A stretch of 64,000 bases of DNA, taken from NCBI RefSeq assembly GCF_002074055.1, contig NZ_CP014619.1, positions 1,736,001 through 1,800,000 of the forward strand, in the 5' to 3' direction. Under the pieces are notes generated by a model, which had not been told where the DNA came from, did no database searches, and saw only the letters and a program-made list of their open reading frames with translations. How positions within the stretch are numbered: position 1 is the first letter of the stretch; the number at the start of each line of letters is the position of its first letter. Both the position numbers and the translations under genes were made by a program. Below, in pieces: positions 54,366-64,000 of this stretch. The DNA is from Frondihabitans sp. 762G35. GTDB lineage: Bacteria; Actinomycetota; Actinomycetes; Actinomycetales; Microbacteriaceae.

Positions 54366-54394
54366 GGCCCCGCACGCGATATGCGTGCGGGGCC
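54366..54394 (-). terminator. hairpin between infB and rbfA (proximal to rbfA)
   Basis: GGCCCCGCACGC (54366-54377) pairs perfectly with 54383-54394 around a five-base loop. It lies 24 bases before the rbfA start. It could be a second terminator or a structured leader. Confidence 0.5.
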
Positions 54395-54431
54395 AGGTCC
54401 AGGCGGAGACGCGGTGGAATCCCAAACGGAG

Positions 54432-54466
54432 GGAGGGGGGTGATAGCGGGGCTATCGACCCCCTCC
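54432..54466 (-). terminator. hairpin directly after infB, possible attenuating terminator
   Basis: Positions 54432-54447 pair with 54451-54466 (about 15 bp with one irregularity) around three bases, starting 23 bases past the infB stop. The T-tract is poor, so partial termination is more likely. Confidence 0.5.
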
Positions 54467-54489
54467 GACGACGCCGGAGAGTGCCGCTT

Positions 54490-57279
54490 CTACGCTCGGA
54501 CCTTTTCGACCATCTCGATTGTTTCGATTTCGTCGCCGATCTGGATGTCGTTGAACTTCCCGAGACCGATACCGGCCTCGAAGTCCGTCCGAACCTCGGT
54601 GACGTCGTCCTTGAAGCGACGCAGCGAGTCGATGGCGAGGCTGTCGCCGACCACGACGCCGTCGCGGATGACGCGCGCCTTGGCGTTGCGCGTGATCGTT
54701 CCGGAACGGACGATGACACCGGCGATGTTGCCGACCTTCGAGGAGCGGAAGATCTCGCGGATCTCCGCCACACCCGACTGGACCTCTTCGAACTCGGGCT
54801 TGAGCATGCCCTTGAGCGAGTTCTCGATGTCCTCCAGCGCGGAGTAGATGACCGAGTAGAAGCGGATGTCCACTCCCTCGCGGGCAGCACGCTCGCGCGC
54901 CTTCGTGTCGGGGCGGACGTTGAACCCGATGATGATCGCGTTGTCGACCGTCGCCAGGTTGACGTCGCTCTCGGTGACCGCACCCACACCGCGGTGGATG
55001 ATGCGCAGCTGCACGCTGTCGTCCACCTCGATCTTGAGCAGCGACTCCTCGAGCGCCTCGACGGCACCGGAGACGTCACCCTTGATGATGAGGTTGAGCG
55101 CTTCGACCTTGCCCTCTTCGAGAGCGCGGGTGAAGTCCTCGAGCGAGATGCGCTTGCGGGCCTTGGCCAGCTGGGCGTTGCGCTCGACGGCTTCGCGCTT
55201 CTCGGCGATCTGACGGGCCGTGCGGTCCTCCTCGGTGACGAGGAAGGTGTCGCCGGCTCGCGGAACGCTCGAGAGGCCCTGCACCTGGACCGGACGCGAG
55301 GGGTAGGCCTCGTCGACCGCGTCGCCGTTCTCGTCCATCATGGCGCGGACGCGGCCGTAGGCCGTCCCCGCGACGATGGCGTCGCCGACGCGCAGGGTTC
55401 CGGACTGGATGAGGACCGTCGCGACGGCACCGCGACCCTTGTCGAGTCGGGCCTCGATCGCGACACCGCGGGCGTCCTTCGTCGGGTTGGCACGGAGGTC
55501 GAGCCCGGCGTCGGCGGTCAGCAGCACGGCTTCGAGGAGAGCCTCGATGTTCGTGTTGTTGCGCGCCGAGACGTCGACGAACATGACGTCCCCGCCGTAC
55601 TCCTCCGCGACGAGACCGTACTCGGTGAGCTGCTGACGGACCTTGGCGGGGTTGGCCCCCTCCTTGTCGATCTTGTTCACCGCGACCACGATCGGCACGT
55701 TCGCCGCCTGGGCGTGGTTCAGGGCCTCCACCGTCTGCGGCATGATGCCGTCGTCGGCCGCGACCACGAGGATCGCGATGTCGGTTACCTGGGCACCACG
55801 GGCACGCATGGCGGTGAACGCCTCGTGGCCCGGGGTGTCGATGAAGGTGATGGCGCGCTCGACACCCTCGTGCGGAGCCCACACCTGGTAGGCGCCGATG
55901 TGCTGGGTGATGCCACCGGCCTCGCCGTCGACGACGTTCGCGTTGCGGATCGCGTCGAGGAGTCGGGTCTTACCGTGGTCGACGTGACCCATGACGGTGA
56001 CGACGGGCGGCCGGATCTCCAGCACGTCGTCGTCTTCGTCTTCGAGCTCCTGCTCGAGGTCGATGTCGAAGCCCTCGAGGAGCTCCTTGTCCTCATCCTC
56101 GGGAGAGACGACCTGGATCTTGTAGCCGAGCTCCTCGCCGAGCACCTCGAAGGTGGCCTCGTCAAGCGACTCCGTCGCCGTGGCCATCTCACCGAGGTGG
56201 AACAGCACGGTCACGAGGTTGCCAGGGCTGGCGTCGATCTTGTCGGCGAAGTCGCTGATGGACGCACCGCGACGCAGTCGGACGATGGTCGAGCCGTCAC
56301 CGCGAGGAACGCTGACACCGCCGAGCGACGGCGCCTGACGCATCTCGAATTCGGCCCTCTTCGTCCGCTTCGACTTGCGCGCCTTGCTCTTGCCGCCGCC
56401 GCGACCGAACGCACCGGCCGTGCCGCCGCCGGGACCACGTCCGCGACCGCCGCCGCCACCCGCAGGGCGGGGGCTGGTGAAGCCGGGACGGAAGCCGCCG
56501 GGGGCACCTGCGCCGGCACCGGGGCCGCCGCCGGGGCGCTGGAAGCCACCGCCGCCGGGGCGTCCGCCGGCACCCGCGGGGCGCTGGCCGAAACCACCGG
56601 GGCGCGGTGCGCCGGGACGCGGAGCACCCGGACGCGGGGCGCCGGGGCGAGGAGCCTGGGGACGCGGACCTGCTGCGCCGCCCGGACGCGGACCGGCAGC
56701 GCCGGTCCCGCCGGGACGCGGAGCCGTGGGACGGCCCATGCCCTGGTTGGAGCTGTAGGGGTTGTTTCCCGGGCGCGGGGCGCCGGGTCGGGGCGCCGCA
56801 CCTGCGGGGCGGGGTGCACCTGGGGTCGCCGCGGGAGCGTCGGCCGCCGGCTTCGGGGCGTTGCGCGCCGCCTCGGCCTGAGCCTGACGCTCGGCGACCG
56901 TCAGCGGAGCGGGTGCGACCTGAGGTGCCTCGGCCGCGGGGGCCTCGACCTCGACGGCGGGGGCCTCCTCCTTCGCGGCGGGGCGGGGAGCCGGCGCCGG
57001 AGCGGGGGTGGGCGCCGCGGGGCGCGGCGCACCGGGACGGGGGGCGCCGGATGCGGGTGCCTGAGCCTTCGCGGCGGGCGCCTTGGCGGCGGCCTGCGTC
57101 GAGCCCTGGGCCTTGGTGCCCTGGTCGGCGAATGCCGCACGCAGCTTGCGCGCGACGGGGGGCTCGATGCTGGACGACGGGCCCTTGACGAACTCGCCCA
57201 TCTCTTTCAGCTTCTCGAGTGCGATCTTGCTTTCGATACCGAGCTCGCTGGCGATCTCGTGTACGCGTGGTTTAGCCAC
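54490..57279 (-). CDS. infB: translation initiation factor IF-2
   Basis: A 929-residue GTPase bringing initiator tRNA to the ribosome. The IF2_N domain ([14 protein letters not shown]) opens it, then a long disordered Pro/Ala/Gly/Arg-rich linker (about 60-300) made of APRPG and related repeats. The G domain has GHVDHGKT (431-438), DTPGHEAF and NKID. Domains II-IV follow. GTG 57279 is chosen since AGGAG precedes it and [10 protein letters not shown] is the conserved start; an ATG at 57303 is less likely. It is part of the nusA operon. Confidence 0.96.
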   Translation of the reverse strand: MAKPRVHEIASELGIESKIALEKLKEMGEFVKGPSSSIEPPVARKLRAAFADQGTKAQGSTQAAAKAPAAKAQAPASGAPRPGAPRPAAPTPAPAPAPRPAAKEEAPAVEVEAPAAEAPQVAPAPLTVAERQAQAEAARNAPKPAADAPAATPGAPRPAGAAPRPGAPRPGNNPYSSNQGMGRPTAPRPGGTGAAGPRPGGAAGPRPQAPRPGAPRPGAPRPGAPRPGGFGQRPAGAGGRPGGGGFQRPGGGPGAGAGAPGGFRPGFTSPRPAGGGGGRGRGPGGGTAGAFGRGGGKSKARKSKRTKRAEFEMRQAPSLGGVSVPRGDGSTIVRLRRGASISDFADKIDASPGNLVTVLFHLGEMATATESLDEATFEVLGEELGYKIQVVSPEDEDKELLEGFDIDLEQELEDEDDDVLEIRPPVVTVMGHVDHGKTRLLDAIRNANVVDGEAGGITQHIGAYQVWAPHEGVERAITFIDTPGHEAFTAMRARGAQVTDIAILVVAADDGIMPQTVEALNHAQAANVPIVVAVNKIDKEGANPAKVRQQLTEYGLVAEEYGGDVMFVDVSARNNTNIEALLEAVLLTADAGLDLRANPTKDARGVAIEARLDKGRGAVATVLIQSGTLRVGDAIVAGTAYGRVRAMMDENGDAVDEAYPSRPVQVQGLSSVPRAGDTFLVTEEDRTARQIAEKREAVERNAQLAKARKRISLEDFTRALEEGKVEALNLIIKGDVSGAVEALEESLLKIEVDDSVQLRIIHRGVGAVTESDVNLATVDNAIIIGFNVRPDTKARERAAREGVDIRFYSVIYSALEDIENSLKGMLKPEFEEVQSGVAEIREIFRSSKVGNIAGVIVRSGTITRNAKARVIRDGVVVGDSLAIDSLRRFKDDVTEVRTDFEAGIGLGKFNDIQIGDEIETIEMVEKVRA
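56597..56656 (-). repeat. 15-base tandem repeats coding for APRPG in the IF-2 linker
   Basis: Four 15-base units start at 56597, 56612, 56627 and 56642; each codes for the pentapeptide APRPG with silent changes between copies. Related units flank the array. Copy number may vary between strains. Confidence 0.8.
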
Positions 57280-57435
57280 TGTTCTCCTGTCTCGGGCCTC
57301 CACCCGGGAACAGGGGAGACCTTCAGTTGTGGACGGAACTCATTTCGAGCCGCTCATTAGTTGTCCATAAGCCGTTCAGCCTTTACTTGATGCGCGTCGA
57401 CGAGATGTCGGCGGCGCGGGATCGTGGAATGGTGC

Positions 57436-57699
57436 TCACGGGAGGGGATGTTCGAGGCGCTGGAGGTACTCCAGCACCTGGCTGGTGTCAGGCTCCGAGT
57501 CGAGCCTCAACGCCCGACGGAATGCCTTGCGCCGAACGGCGGACTCGTAGGCCTGCATCGACGGCTGCAACCAAGCGCCCCGCCCGGGTTCCGTCGCGGT
57601 GGAATCCACCACGACGCGACCCTCGTGGGCCACGATCCTCAGAAGAGAGGACCTTGGAGCGCGCGTTCGCGTGCCGATGCACGTTCTGACAGGAATCAT
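57436..57699 (-). CDS. ylxR: YlxR/RnpM (DUF448) family RNA-binding protein
   Basis: An 87-residue DUF448 protein, in the usual place between nusA and infB. VRTCIGTRTRAPRSSLLRIV is the N-terminal signature, GRGAWLQPS and RRKAFRRALRL follow. Homologues bind RNase P RNA and modulate it (RnpM). The second cysteine of the CxxC seen in many actinobacterial members is Thr here. ATG 57699 is used; GTG at 57690 would shorten it by three residues. Confidence 0.9.
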   Translation of the reverse strand: MIPVRTCIGTRTRAPRSSLLRIVAHEGRVVVDSTATEPGRGAWLQPSMQAYESAVRRKAFRRALRLDSEPDTSQVLEYLQRLEHPLP

Positions 57700-57783
57700 C
57701 TTACCCCCTGCTCTCTCTCGGACGGGGACGCCACGGGCGAACTCGCATCCTGCGGTCGCGTGTCGCCCGGTCCGTTCATCCCT

Positions 57784-57844
57784 CGAGACTCCACGAAACG
57801 CCGCTCACCTTTCGGGAGAACGCCCGTTCGTGGCGTGTCGCGAG
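57784..57844. repeat. solitary diverged copy of the palindromic repeat in the nusA-ylxR spacer
   Basis: In inverse orientation to the 43-kb array this stretch shares GAGACTCCACGA (57785-57796), CGCCGCTCAC (57799-57808), TTTCG, TCGTGG (57828-57833) and TCGCGAG (57838-57844) in the same order and at similar distances. The outer arms are imperfect here. It would be transcribed within the nusA-infB operon. Confidence 0.6.
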
Positions 57845-57879
57845 GGCGTCAGTCTTTGAGGACGTCAGCGCCCGACGCC

Positions 57880-58872
57880 TCAGTCCTCGAGGATCGAGTC
57901 GGGCTGGATGTCGATGCGCGCGCCCGTCAGCTTGGCGGCGAGACGGGCGTTCTGGCCCTCCTTGCCGATCGCGAGCGACAGCTGGTAGTCGGGGACGAGC
58001 GCCCGGACGGCTTTGGTCGCGGCGTCGATGACGAATGCACTGGACACCTTCGCCGGCGACAGCGCGCTGGCGACGAAGGTCGGGAGATCGGGCGAGTAGT
58101 CGACGATGTCGATCTTCTCGTTGTTGAGCTCCGCGGTGACCGCTCGGACACGCTGGCCCAGCTCGCCGATGCACGCGCCCTTGGCGTTCACGCCCGGCTC
58201 GGTCGCGCGGACGGCGATCTTCGTCCGGTGTCCGGCCTCGCGGGCGAGCGACACGATCTCGACGACGCCGGAGGCGATCTCGGGCACCTCGAGCGCGAAG
58301 AGCTTGCGCACCAGTGACGGGTGGGTCCGCGACACGGTGACCGACGGTCCCTTGAGCCCCTTGCTCACGCTCGTGACGAAGACGCGGATGCGGGTGCCGT
58401 GCGCGTAGTTCTCGCCGGGCACCTGCTCCTCGGGAGGCAGGATCGCCTCGAAGGAGCCGAGGTCGACGTGGATCATCCGCGGGTTGGGACCCTGCTGGAT
58501 GACACCGGCGACGATCTCGCCCTCACGACCTTTGAACTGGCCGAGCACCTTGTCGTCGCCGATGTCGCGCAACCGCTGGTTGATGACCTGCTTGGCGGCG
58601 AAGGCCGCGATCCGACCGAAGTCGTCAGGCGTCTCGATCGCCTCGCCGACGACCTCGCCGTTCTCGTCGTGCTCGATCGAGTAGACCGACACGTGACCGG
58701 TCTTGCGGTCGAGTTCGACGCGGGCCGAGGGCTTGTCGCCCGGGGCCTCCGGGTGGTCTTCGTGCTTGAGGTAGGCCGTGAGGATGGCCTGCTCGATGAT
58801 GCGCACGAGTTCGTCGAAGGGAATCTCGCGCTCGCGCTCCATGAGACGCAGCACGCTCAGGTCGATATCCAC
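57880..58872 (-). CDS. nusA: transcription termination/antitermination factor NusA
   Basis: A 330-residue NusA of the short actinobacterial type. The N-terminal RNA polymerase-binding domain (1-105: [18 protein letters not shown]), an S1 domain (about 112-180) and two KH domains with [19 protein letters not shown] and [15 protein letters not shown] are seen; the acidic C-terminal repeats of E. coli NusA are absent. GTG 58872 has GGAGG upstream. rimP, usually before nusA, is not here; proS takes its place 60 bases upstream. Confidence 0.95.
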   Translation of the reverse strand: MDIDLSVLRLMEREREIPFDELVRIIEQAILTAYLKHEDHPEAPGDKPSARVELDRKTGHVSVYSIEHDENGEVVGEAIETPDDFGRIAAFAAKQVINQRLRDIGDDKVLGQFKGREGEIVAGVIQQGPNPRMIHVDLGSFEAILPPEEQVPGENYAHGTRIRVFVTSVSKGLKGPSVTVSRTHPSLVRKLFALEVPEIASGVVEIVSLAREAGHRTKIAVRATEPGVNAKGACIGELGQRVRAVTAELNNEKIDIVDYSPDLPTFVASALSPAKVSSAFVIDAATKAVRALVPDYQLSLAIGKEGQNARLAAKLTGARIDIQPDSILED

Positions 58873-58932
58873 TGAGGGCCTCCACTATTCAGAATTGTTC
58901 GCTGCACGCACGGTGGCGCGCGCAGCACCCCT

Positions 58933-60693
58933 CTACGGTACCCGAGGTGAGGCGAGTCGGCTGACCGCATCCGCCACGGGGACCGGCGTGCGCTCCCCCG
59001 TGCGGCGGTCCCAGAGCTCGACGATCCCCTCGGCGGCGCTGCGCCCGACGATGACGATCCACGGCACGCCGATGAGCTCGGCGTCGCCGAACTTGACGCC
59101 GGGCGACACCTTGGGGCGATCGTCGAACAACACGTCGAGACGGTGGGCCTCGAGGTCTCCCACGAGCTTCTCGGCGACGTCGTAGACGACCTGGTCTTTG
59201 CCGGTGGCCACGACGTGGACGTCGAACGGCGACACGTTCTCGGGCCAGACGAGGCCCTTCTCGTCGTTGTTGGACTCGGCGATGACGGCCAGGATGCGCG
59301 TGATCCCGATCCCGTACGAGCCCATCGTCACCGTCACCTGCTTGCCGTTCTCGTCGAGCACCTTGAGCCCGAGGATCTCGGCGTACTTCCGGCCGAGCTG
59401 GAAGACGTGGCCGATCTCCATGCCGCGCGCGGTCTCGATGGGACCGGAGCCGTCGGGCGCAGGATCCCCCTCCCGGACCTGTGCGACCTCGATGGTGCCG
59501 TCCGGCGTGAAGTCGCGCCCCGCCACGAGGCCGCGGACGTGGACGCCCTGGACGTTCGCACCGGTCACCCACGCGGATCCCTCGACGACCCGCGGGTCGA
59601 CGACGTAGCGGATCCCCGACTCCGACTCGGCCCCGAGCACCTGCGGCCCGATGTAGCCCTTGACGAGAGCGGGGTTCTTGGCGAAGTCGGCCTCCGTGGC
59701 CTGCTCGACCTCGGCGGGGTAGAACGCCACCTCGACGCGCTTCATGTCGACGTCGCGGTCGCCGGGCAGGCCGACGGCCACGATCTCGCTGGTCCCGTCG
59801 AGGTGCGTGAGCGCCAGGATCACGTTCTTGAGCGTGTCGGCGGCGGTCCACGGGCCCTCGGCGCGGGGCACAGTGGCGTTCAGCTCCGCCACGAGCGTGT
59901 CGATGGTGGGCGTGTCCGCAGGATCGAGGAGGGTCGCCTCGTCGAGGCCCTCGAGCGGGATCGACGCGGGGACGATCGTGGTGAAGGCCTCGACGTTGGC
60001 CGCATAGCCACCCGCGGAGCGCACGAAGGTGTCCTCGCCGACGGGCGTGGGGTGGAGGAACTCCTCGCTCTTCGACCCGCCCATCGCGCCCGCGTCCGCC
60101 TTGACGATGACGTACTCGAGGCCGAGCCTCGCGAAGATGCGCTCGTAGGCGTCCCGCTGGATCTGGTAGCTGCGGTCGAGCCCGGCGTCGGTCGCGTCGA
60201 ACGAGTAGGCGTCCTTCATGGTGAACTCGCGGCCGCGCAGGAGTCCGGCGCGGGGACGCGCCTCGTCGCGGTACTTGTCCTGGATCTGGTAGAGGCTCAG
60301 CGGGAGGTCCTTGTAGGACGAGTACAGGTCTTTCACCAGCAGGGTGAAGGCCTCCTCGTGCGTGGGAGCGAGGAGGTAGTCGGCGTCCTTCCGATCCTTG
60401 AGCCGGAAGATGCCGTCGCCGTACTCGGTCCAGCGACCGGTGGCCTCGTAGGTCTCGCGCGGCAGGAGCCCGGGGAAGTGGACCTCCTGCGCGCCCGCCC
60501 TCTCCATCTCCTCCCGCACGATGCGCTCGATGCGCCCCTTGACCCGGAGACCGAGGGGCAGCCAGGCGAAGATGCCCGGCGCCTGGCGACGGATGTAGCC
60601 GGCGCGGACGAGCAGGCGGTGGCTCGTCACCTCCGCGTCGGAGGGATCTTCACGGAGGGTTCGGACGAAGAGCTGAGAGAGGCGCGTGGACAC
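58933..60693 (-). CDS. proS: proline--tRNA ligase
   Basis: A 586-residue class II synthetase of the bacterial type, with the editing (INS) domain between motifs 2 and 3 (about 225-390). Motif 1 region is [20 protein letters not shown], motif 2 [20 protein letters not shown], and motif 3 [12 protein letters not shown]. The anticodon-binding domain ends the protein. GTG 60693 appears leaderless, so this is the likely head of proS-nusA-ylxR-infB-rbfA. Confidence 0.96.
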   Translation of the reverse strand: MSTRLSQLFVRTLREDPSDAEVTSHRLLVRAGYIRRQAPGIFAWLPLGLRVKGRIERIVREEMERAGAQEVHFPGLLPRETYEATGRWTEYGDGIFRLKDRKDADYLLAPTHEEAFTLLVKDLYSSYKDLPLSLYQIQDKYRDEARPRAGLLRGREFTMKDAYSFDATDAGLDRSYQIQRDAYERIFARLGLEYVIVKADAGAMGGSKSEEFLHPTPVGEDTFVRSAGGYAANVEAFTTIVPASIPLEGLDEATLLDPADTPTIDTLVAELNATVPRAEGPWTAADTLKNVILALTHLDGTSEIVAVGLPGDRDVDMKRVEVAFYPAEVEQATEADFAKNPALVKGYIGPQVLGAESESGIRYVVDPRVVEGSAWVTGANVQGVHVRGLVAGRDFTPDGTIEVAQVREGDPAPDGSGPIETARGMEIGHVFQLGRKYAEILGLKVLDENGKQVTVTMGSYGIGITRILAVIAESNNDEKGLVWPENVSPFDVHVVATGKDQVVYDVAEKLVGDLEAHRLDVLFDDRPKVSPGVKFGDAELIGVPWIVIVGRSAAEGIVELWDRRTGERTPVPVADAVSRLASPRVP

Positions 60694-60699
60694 CCCGCT

Positions 60700-60705
60700 A
60701 CCTTA
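60700..60705 (-). promoter_or_regulatory. -10 element of a probable leaderless promoter of the proS-nusA operon
   Basis: Minus-strand TAAGGT, six bases, then GTG 60693; no Shine-Dalgarno. Confidence 0.5.
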
Positions 60706-60737
60706 TCGGCGCGGCTCGGGCACCGCAGAGCCGACCG

Positions 60738-61634
60738 TCACCAGGGCTTGCCGGAGTAGTCCTTCGGATTCTGCTCGAACGACCGGTTGCGGTCGTTCTG
60801 CTGCTGCTGCTGTTTCTGCGCCTGACCGTCTTTCTGCTGGAGCTTGTCGAGAGGGCTCTGTCCCTGGCCGCCTTGCCCCCCGGGCGACGGGTCCTGACCG
60901 CCCTGACTCCCCTGGCCCTGGCCGTTCTGCCCGCCGGGGTTCTGCCCGCCGGGTGCGCCGCCCTGGCCGGGCGAGCCCGTCGATCCGCCGGCCTGTTGTT
61001 CGGCCTGCTTCTGCTTCTGCTCGAGGCGGCTCTGCGCGTCGTCGAGCGGCTTCTTGCTGTCGGGCGTGGCGGCTTGGTCGGATGATCGGAAGCAGCCGCC
61101 GGGTGCGCCCTGGAGGAGTGCCAGCGACTGCTTGTAGAACGCGTCGGCGCGTGCGAACTGCTGATCGAGGACGGCGCTGTCGCCCTGCTGCTCGACGACG
61201 AGGACGAGGTCGGTGCGCACGCGGCAGCTCGACGTCGTGTCGCTCGCCGGAACGAGTGCGAGGGCTCGCTCCAGCTCGGAGCGGGACTCCTCCAGGAGGC
61301 CGATCTGCCCGAGGGCCGCACCGCGATCGAAGTGCTGCACCCAGCGTTCGACGACGTTCACGACACCGAGGCCGTCCGCGGCGGCGACGCTGTTATCGTA
61401 CGACCTGGCGCCGTAGGTCGCCTGCGACACGGCGGCGAGCACCGGCATGCTCAGGAGCTTCAGCGCGACGAGGACCACCACGACCACGAAGGGCAGCGAG
61501 ACGAGCAGGAGGCGCCGGCGGAGGCTCCTGCGATAGGCCACGACCTCGGGGGGCGTCGCCTCCTCGCGCTCGAACGGCTCGATGACCCCCGGCGGCGGGG
61601 GCGGGGAGAACAGGGGACGGAGGGTGTCGGTCAC
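60738..61634 (-). CDS. single-span membrane protein with TPR-like segment, Bat operon
   Basis: A 298-residue protein: cytoplasmic Pro-rich N-terminus (1-35), one membrane helix (about 41-63), a helical region with possible tetratricopeptide character (about 75-185, LLEESRSELERALALVPASD and FARADAFYKQSLALLQ), then a Gln/Gly/Pro-rich low-complexity tail. By position it corresponds to the TPR protein (BatC-like) of aerotolerance-type operons, but similarity is weak. The start overlaps the VWA gene stop by four bases. Confidence 0.75.
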   Translation of the reverse strand: MTDTLRPLFSPPPPPGVIEPFEREEATPPEVVAYRRSLRRRLLLVSLPFVVVVVLVALKLLSMPVLAAVSQATYGARSYDNSVAAADGLGVVNVVERWVQHFDRGAALGQIGLLEESRSELERALALVPASDTTSSCRVRTDLVLVVEQQGDSAVLDQQFARADAFYKQSLALLQGAPGGCFRSSDQAATPDSKKPLDDAQSRLEQKQKQAEQQAGGSTGSPGQGGAPGGQNPGGQNGQGQGSQGGQDPSPGGQGGQGQSPLDKLQQKDGQAQKQQQQQNDRNRSFEQNPKDYSGKPW

Positions 61635-62692
61635 GCGTTCTCTCCTCGAGCGGCTCGGGCCCCGCGGCGGAGCCCGGGTCGCTCCCCCGGGCGGGGTCGG
61701 ACGTCGCCGAGGGCCCGCGCGACGACGGCGATCTCGACGAACAGCAGAAGGAAGAGCGGGATGGCCCCGATCCAGTAGAGATCGATCACGCTGTCGGTGC
61801 TCCCGGTCGAGGACGTCACGCGCCCACCCTTCTCGTCGGCGACCACGCCGGCCAGAGAGCCGCCCGCCTCGCGGTGGAGGTAGGGCACGCCGAGCTGCTG
61901 GGCCACGGCTCGCAGGGCGCCCTCGTCGATCCGCGAGAGGGCGTCCGGGGAGCCGCTCTGCGTCTTGTCCTTGATGTAGCGATCGGCGGAGTACTCGTCG
62001 CCGTAGCCGTCGAACTCCTTCATGCGCCCGCCTGCCGTCGTCCCGTAGCCGAGGACTCCCCCGCCGTCGGTGGCGTTCTTCGCCGCCTGGAAGGAGCCGG
62101 GCGAGGTGGCCGCCGTCTGCTCCCCGTCACCGAGGTAGTAGACGACGTTCGCGCGGTTCGGGTCGCTCTTCCGGGCCGCGGCCAGCCGGTCGACGAGCAG
62201 CGTGTTCGCCTCGGAGATGGAGCTGCCGCGCGAGTAGTAGGTGACCTCCTGGCGCATGGTGTCGGCCGCCGTGACGATCGCGGAGGCATCCTGCGTGAGG
62301 GGGACCCGCTGGATGGCGGTGCTGTCGAACGTGATCAGGGCGAAGCGGGCGCCGGCCAGATCGCCGGTCAGTGCTCGGATGTCGCTGCGGACGCCGTCGA
62401 GACGGGGCTTCTGGCCGTCCCAGTCCTCCGCGGCGACGCTGGAGGTGGTGTCGACCACGAAGAAGACGTTGAGCTCGGCGACGGAGGCCGCGGCCGAGCC
62501 TCCCGGGAGCCCCGGTCGTGCGGCCATCACGAGGAGGAGGGACACGACGACGCCGCGGCGGACCCAGGCCCCGAGCATCCTGCGGTGGGCGCGCTCGGCC
62601 ACCAGCCGCCAGACGACGAACCCGAGGGCGACGACGCCCAGGGCCACCAGGAGGCCGACGGGCAGAACGGGGTTCCAGACGAGGCGGGTCAC
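61631..62692 (-). CDS. von Willebrand factor A domain membrane protein (Bat-like)
   Basis: A 353-residue VWA protein. Two N-terminal helices (about 9-29 and 46-60) and one near the C-terminus (about 300-325) flank a VWA domain with the metal site DTTSS (81-85), a DxTxS form of the usual DxSxS. Such proteins act with MoxR ATPases as chaperone-like systems; the substrate is unknown. Start and stop overlap neighbours by four bases (ATGA). Confidence 0.85.
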   Translation of the reverse strand: MTRLVWNPVLPVGLLVALGVVALGFVVWRLVAERAHRRMLGAWVRRGVVVSLLLVMAARPGLPGGSAAASVAELNVFFVVDTTSSVAAEDWDGQKPRLDGVRSDIRALTGDLAGARFALITFDSTAIQRVPLTQDASAIVTAADTMRQEVTYYSRGSSISEANTLLVDRLAAARKSDPNRANVVYYLGDGEQTAATSPGSFQAAKNATDGGGVLGYGTTAGGRMKEFDGYGDEYSADRYIKDKTQSGSPDALSRIDEGALRAVAQQLGVPYLHREAGGSLAGVVADEKGGRVTSSTGSTDSVIDLYWIGAIPLFLLLFVEIAVVARALGDVRPRPGERPGLRRGARAARGENA

Positions 62693-63690
62693 AGTCGGAG
62701 CCTCCAGAGCAGACCCAGGGACGCCATCACCACGAGGAGGGAGACGACGATCAGCGGGCCCGGATGGTCGGCGACGACGAGCCGCTTCGCCCCGGTGAAG
62801 AGGCCGGCCTCGCGCTCGTCGATCTTCTGCACGATGGTCGGGATCGTCTCGGCGCTCGTCAGGCCGAAGAAGCCGCCACCCGTGCCCTCCGCCACCGTCT
62901 TCAGCTCGGTGGCGACCGACGGCAGCGAGCCGTCGACCGAGTAGTCGACGGGATCGACCGCGTAGACCCGGACGCCCTTCTTCGTCGCGAGGTCGCCCGC
63001 CTGCTTCAGGGTGAGGAGCGGGCTGCCGTTGACGTAGTTGTCGGTCGCCAGGACGATCGATCGCGGCCGCGAGCTCGACGCGGAGCCGTCGAAACCGAGG
63101 ACGCAGGAGGCGAGGCCGTCACCGATGAGCGAGGCGCCCTGGCCGAGGTCGGTTCCCGTCCAGTAGCGGACGCCGCTCTCGCCCTGGGACCGGAACGAGT
63201 CGCGGTAGCTGCGCAGCTCGGTCTGGACGAAGCCGTAGTCGTCGGTCAGCGGGAACACCTGGACCGCCGAGCTGTCGAAGATGGTCAGGCCGATGCGTTC
63301 CCCGTGCAGCGAGTCGGCGAGCGTCGCGAACGTGTCGACGATCTTCGCGTCGACGTCGGTCATCGACCCGGAGACGTCGAGGCAGAGGACGATGTCGCGC
63401 TTGTAGGACTGCGGGTCGACGACGTCGACGCTCGAGACGCGCGATGCCAGGAGGACCCCTCCCCCGGCCGCCACGACGACGAGGGCGAGGAGCCCCGCGA
63501 GCAGGGTCCGGTAGCGCCGGAGGACACGGCGGTACTCCGGCAGCTCGGTCAGCCGCTCGCTGTGGGCGACGGGGGTGCCGCTCCTCGTCGACCGCTCCCG
63601 GGACCGCTTGCGCCAGGTGACGTAGACGACGACTCCCGCCACCGCGAGGGCGATCGCGACGAGCGGCATCCACCAGAAGGTCAGCTCCAC
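62689..63690 (-). CDS. von Willebrand factor A domain membrane protein (Bat-like), second copy
   Basis: A 333-residue VWA protein with helices at about 5-25, 62-82 and 308-330. The metal site is canonical, DVSGSM (105-110), with LTIFDSSAVQVFPLTDD and SIVLATDN later. Paired VWA proteins of this build, followed by a TPR protein and preceded by MoxR and DUF58 genes, form Bat operons; the latter two would lie beyond the right edge. The start overlaps the upstream gene by ten bases. Confidence 0.87.
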   Translation of the reverse strand: MELTFWWMPLVAIALAVAGVVVYVTWRKRSRERSTRSGTPVAHSERLTELPEYRRVLRRYRTLLAGLLALVVVAAGGGVLLASRVSSVDVVDPQSYKRDIVLCLDVSGSMTDVDAKIVDTFATLADSLHGERIGLTIFDSSAVQVFPLTDDYGFVQTELRSYRDSFRSQGESGVRYWTGTDLGQGASLIGDGLASCVLGFDGSASSSRPRSIVLATDNYVNGSPLLTLKQAGDLATKKGVRVYAVDPVDYSVDGSLPSVATELKTVAEGTGGGFFGLTSAETIPTIVQKIDEREAGLFTGAKRLVVADHPGPLIVVSLLVVMASLGLLWRLRL

Positions 63691-64000
63691 GAGCGCACCA
63701 CCTCCCGGGCCGTCGCCACGGCACCCGCGGGATCGCCGGGGTGGCGCTTCTGGAAGGCGGGCGGGTAGTACTGCTCGACCGCGCCGGTGACGGCCGGAAG
63801 GGCGGCCTGGCGGAGGTCGGTCAGCGTCATCACCTGGGCGTCGACGCCCGACGCTTCGAAGGCGAAGAAGCGGAGCAGGAGACTCAGGCGGGAGGCGAGG
63901 GCACGCTCAGGGAGGCGTCCGGCGCGGTGCTCCGACTCGACCTCGTCGATCATCGCCAGGTATTTCGCGCGGAGCGCCGGCAGGTCGGGTCGCGGCGCCG
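63681..64000 (-). CDS. Bat-operon protein, C-terminal part only
   Basis: The last 106 codons of a gene that enters from the right edge; the frame is open to 64000. It is soluble and helical (LSLLLRFFAFEASGVDAQVM, EVVRSW at the end). Position, directly before the VWA pair, suggests the small protein found between DUF58 and VWA genes (DUF4381-like), but it cannot be confirmed from this part. An internal ATG at 63953 should not be taken as the start. Confidence 0.7.
   Translation of the reverse strand, partial: APRPDLPALRAKYLAMIDEVESEHRAGRLPERALASRLSLLLRFFAFEASGVDAQVMTLTDLRQAALPAVTGAVEQYYPPAFQKRHPGDPAGAVATAREVVRSWS

Noticed and set aside
53882-60693. Absence of rimP before nusA as evidence of gene loss
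   Set aside because: rimP may lie elsewhere; proS directly upstream of nusA is, as far as I recall, a normal order in some actinobacteria.

Overview
The window is high-GC DNA with dense coding on both strands and many GTG starts. Gene families and order (proS-nusA-ylxR-infB-rbfA, comEA-comEC-holA, cydABDC, a mycobacterial-type SOS box, no sigma-54 architecture) point to an actinobacterium, most likely of the family Microbacteriaceae. The genus cannot be fixed from the sequence alone. It looks like ordinary chromosome: I see no insertion sequence, prophage, CRISPR array, rRNA or tRNA.

Layout. 1-9.3 kb: the 5' part of hemW, a DUF1990 protein, lepA, a class I aminotransferase, rpsT with its promoter and terminator, then the comEA-comEC-holA cluster. 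9.3-20.2 kb: leuS, the divergent pair pabB/pabC, and the cytochrome bd operon cydA-cydB-cydD-cydC. 20.4-26.3 kb: an osmoprotectant-type ABC transporter (ATPase, two permeases, lipoprotein), a TetR regulator, a YedK-type SRAP protein and an App1-like phosphatase. 26.3-38.3 kb (accessory in character): a hipB-hipA toxin-antitoxin pair behind a palindromic operator, a LexA-boxed DUF6504 protein, a GH15 glucosidase/trehalase, zwf, a LexA-boxed dnaE2, a xi-class glutathione transferase-like reductase, a DksA/TraR-type zinc finger protein and a GAF-winged-helix regulator. 38.4-43.4 kb: an aldehyde dehydrogenase/DUF779 pair, an uncharacterised two-HTH protein, rplU-rpmA, a metallophosphoesterase, then a tandem array of palindromic repeats. 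43.4-49.5 kb: a Stealth-family phosphotransferase, mmuM, DUF6804, SGNH hydrolase and SDR/DUF2867 genes, and deoC. 49.6-60.7 kb: ribF, two small membrane proteins, truB, a degenerate kinase, mutY, and the translation/transcription cluster rbfA-infB-ylxR-nusA-proS. 60.7-64 kb: part of a Bat-like operon of von Willebrand factor A membrane proteins, running off the right edge.

How it works together. The window mixes housekeeping translation genes with stress functions: SOS mutagenesis (dnaE2, DUF6504), base excision repair (mutY), abasic-site protection (yedK), osmoprotection, a bd oxidase and a HipBA module. A recurring regulatory design is a TANNNT -10 element ending 6-7 bases before an ATG/GTG with no Shine-Dalgarno, i.e. 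apparently leaderless genes. I count sixteen such cases. The most striking is pabB/pabC, where two divergent leaderless promoters fit symmetrically in a 12-base gap. The least explained element is a family of about 82-base palindromic repeats: four copies in tandem at 43.1-43.4 kb and a diverged solitary copy inside the nusA-ylxR spacer.
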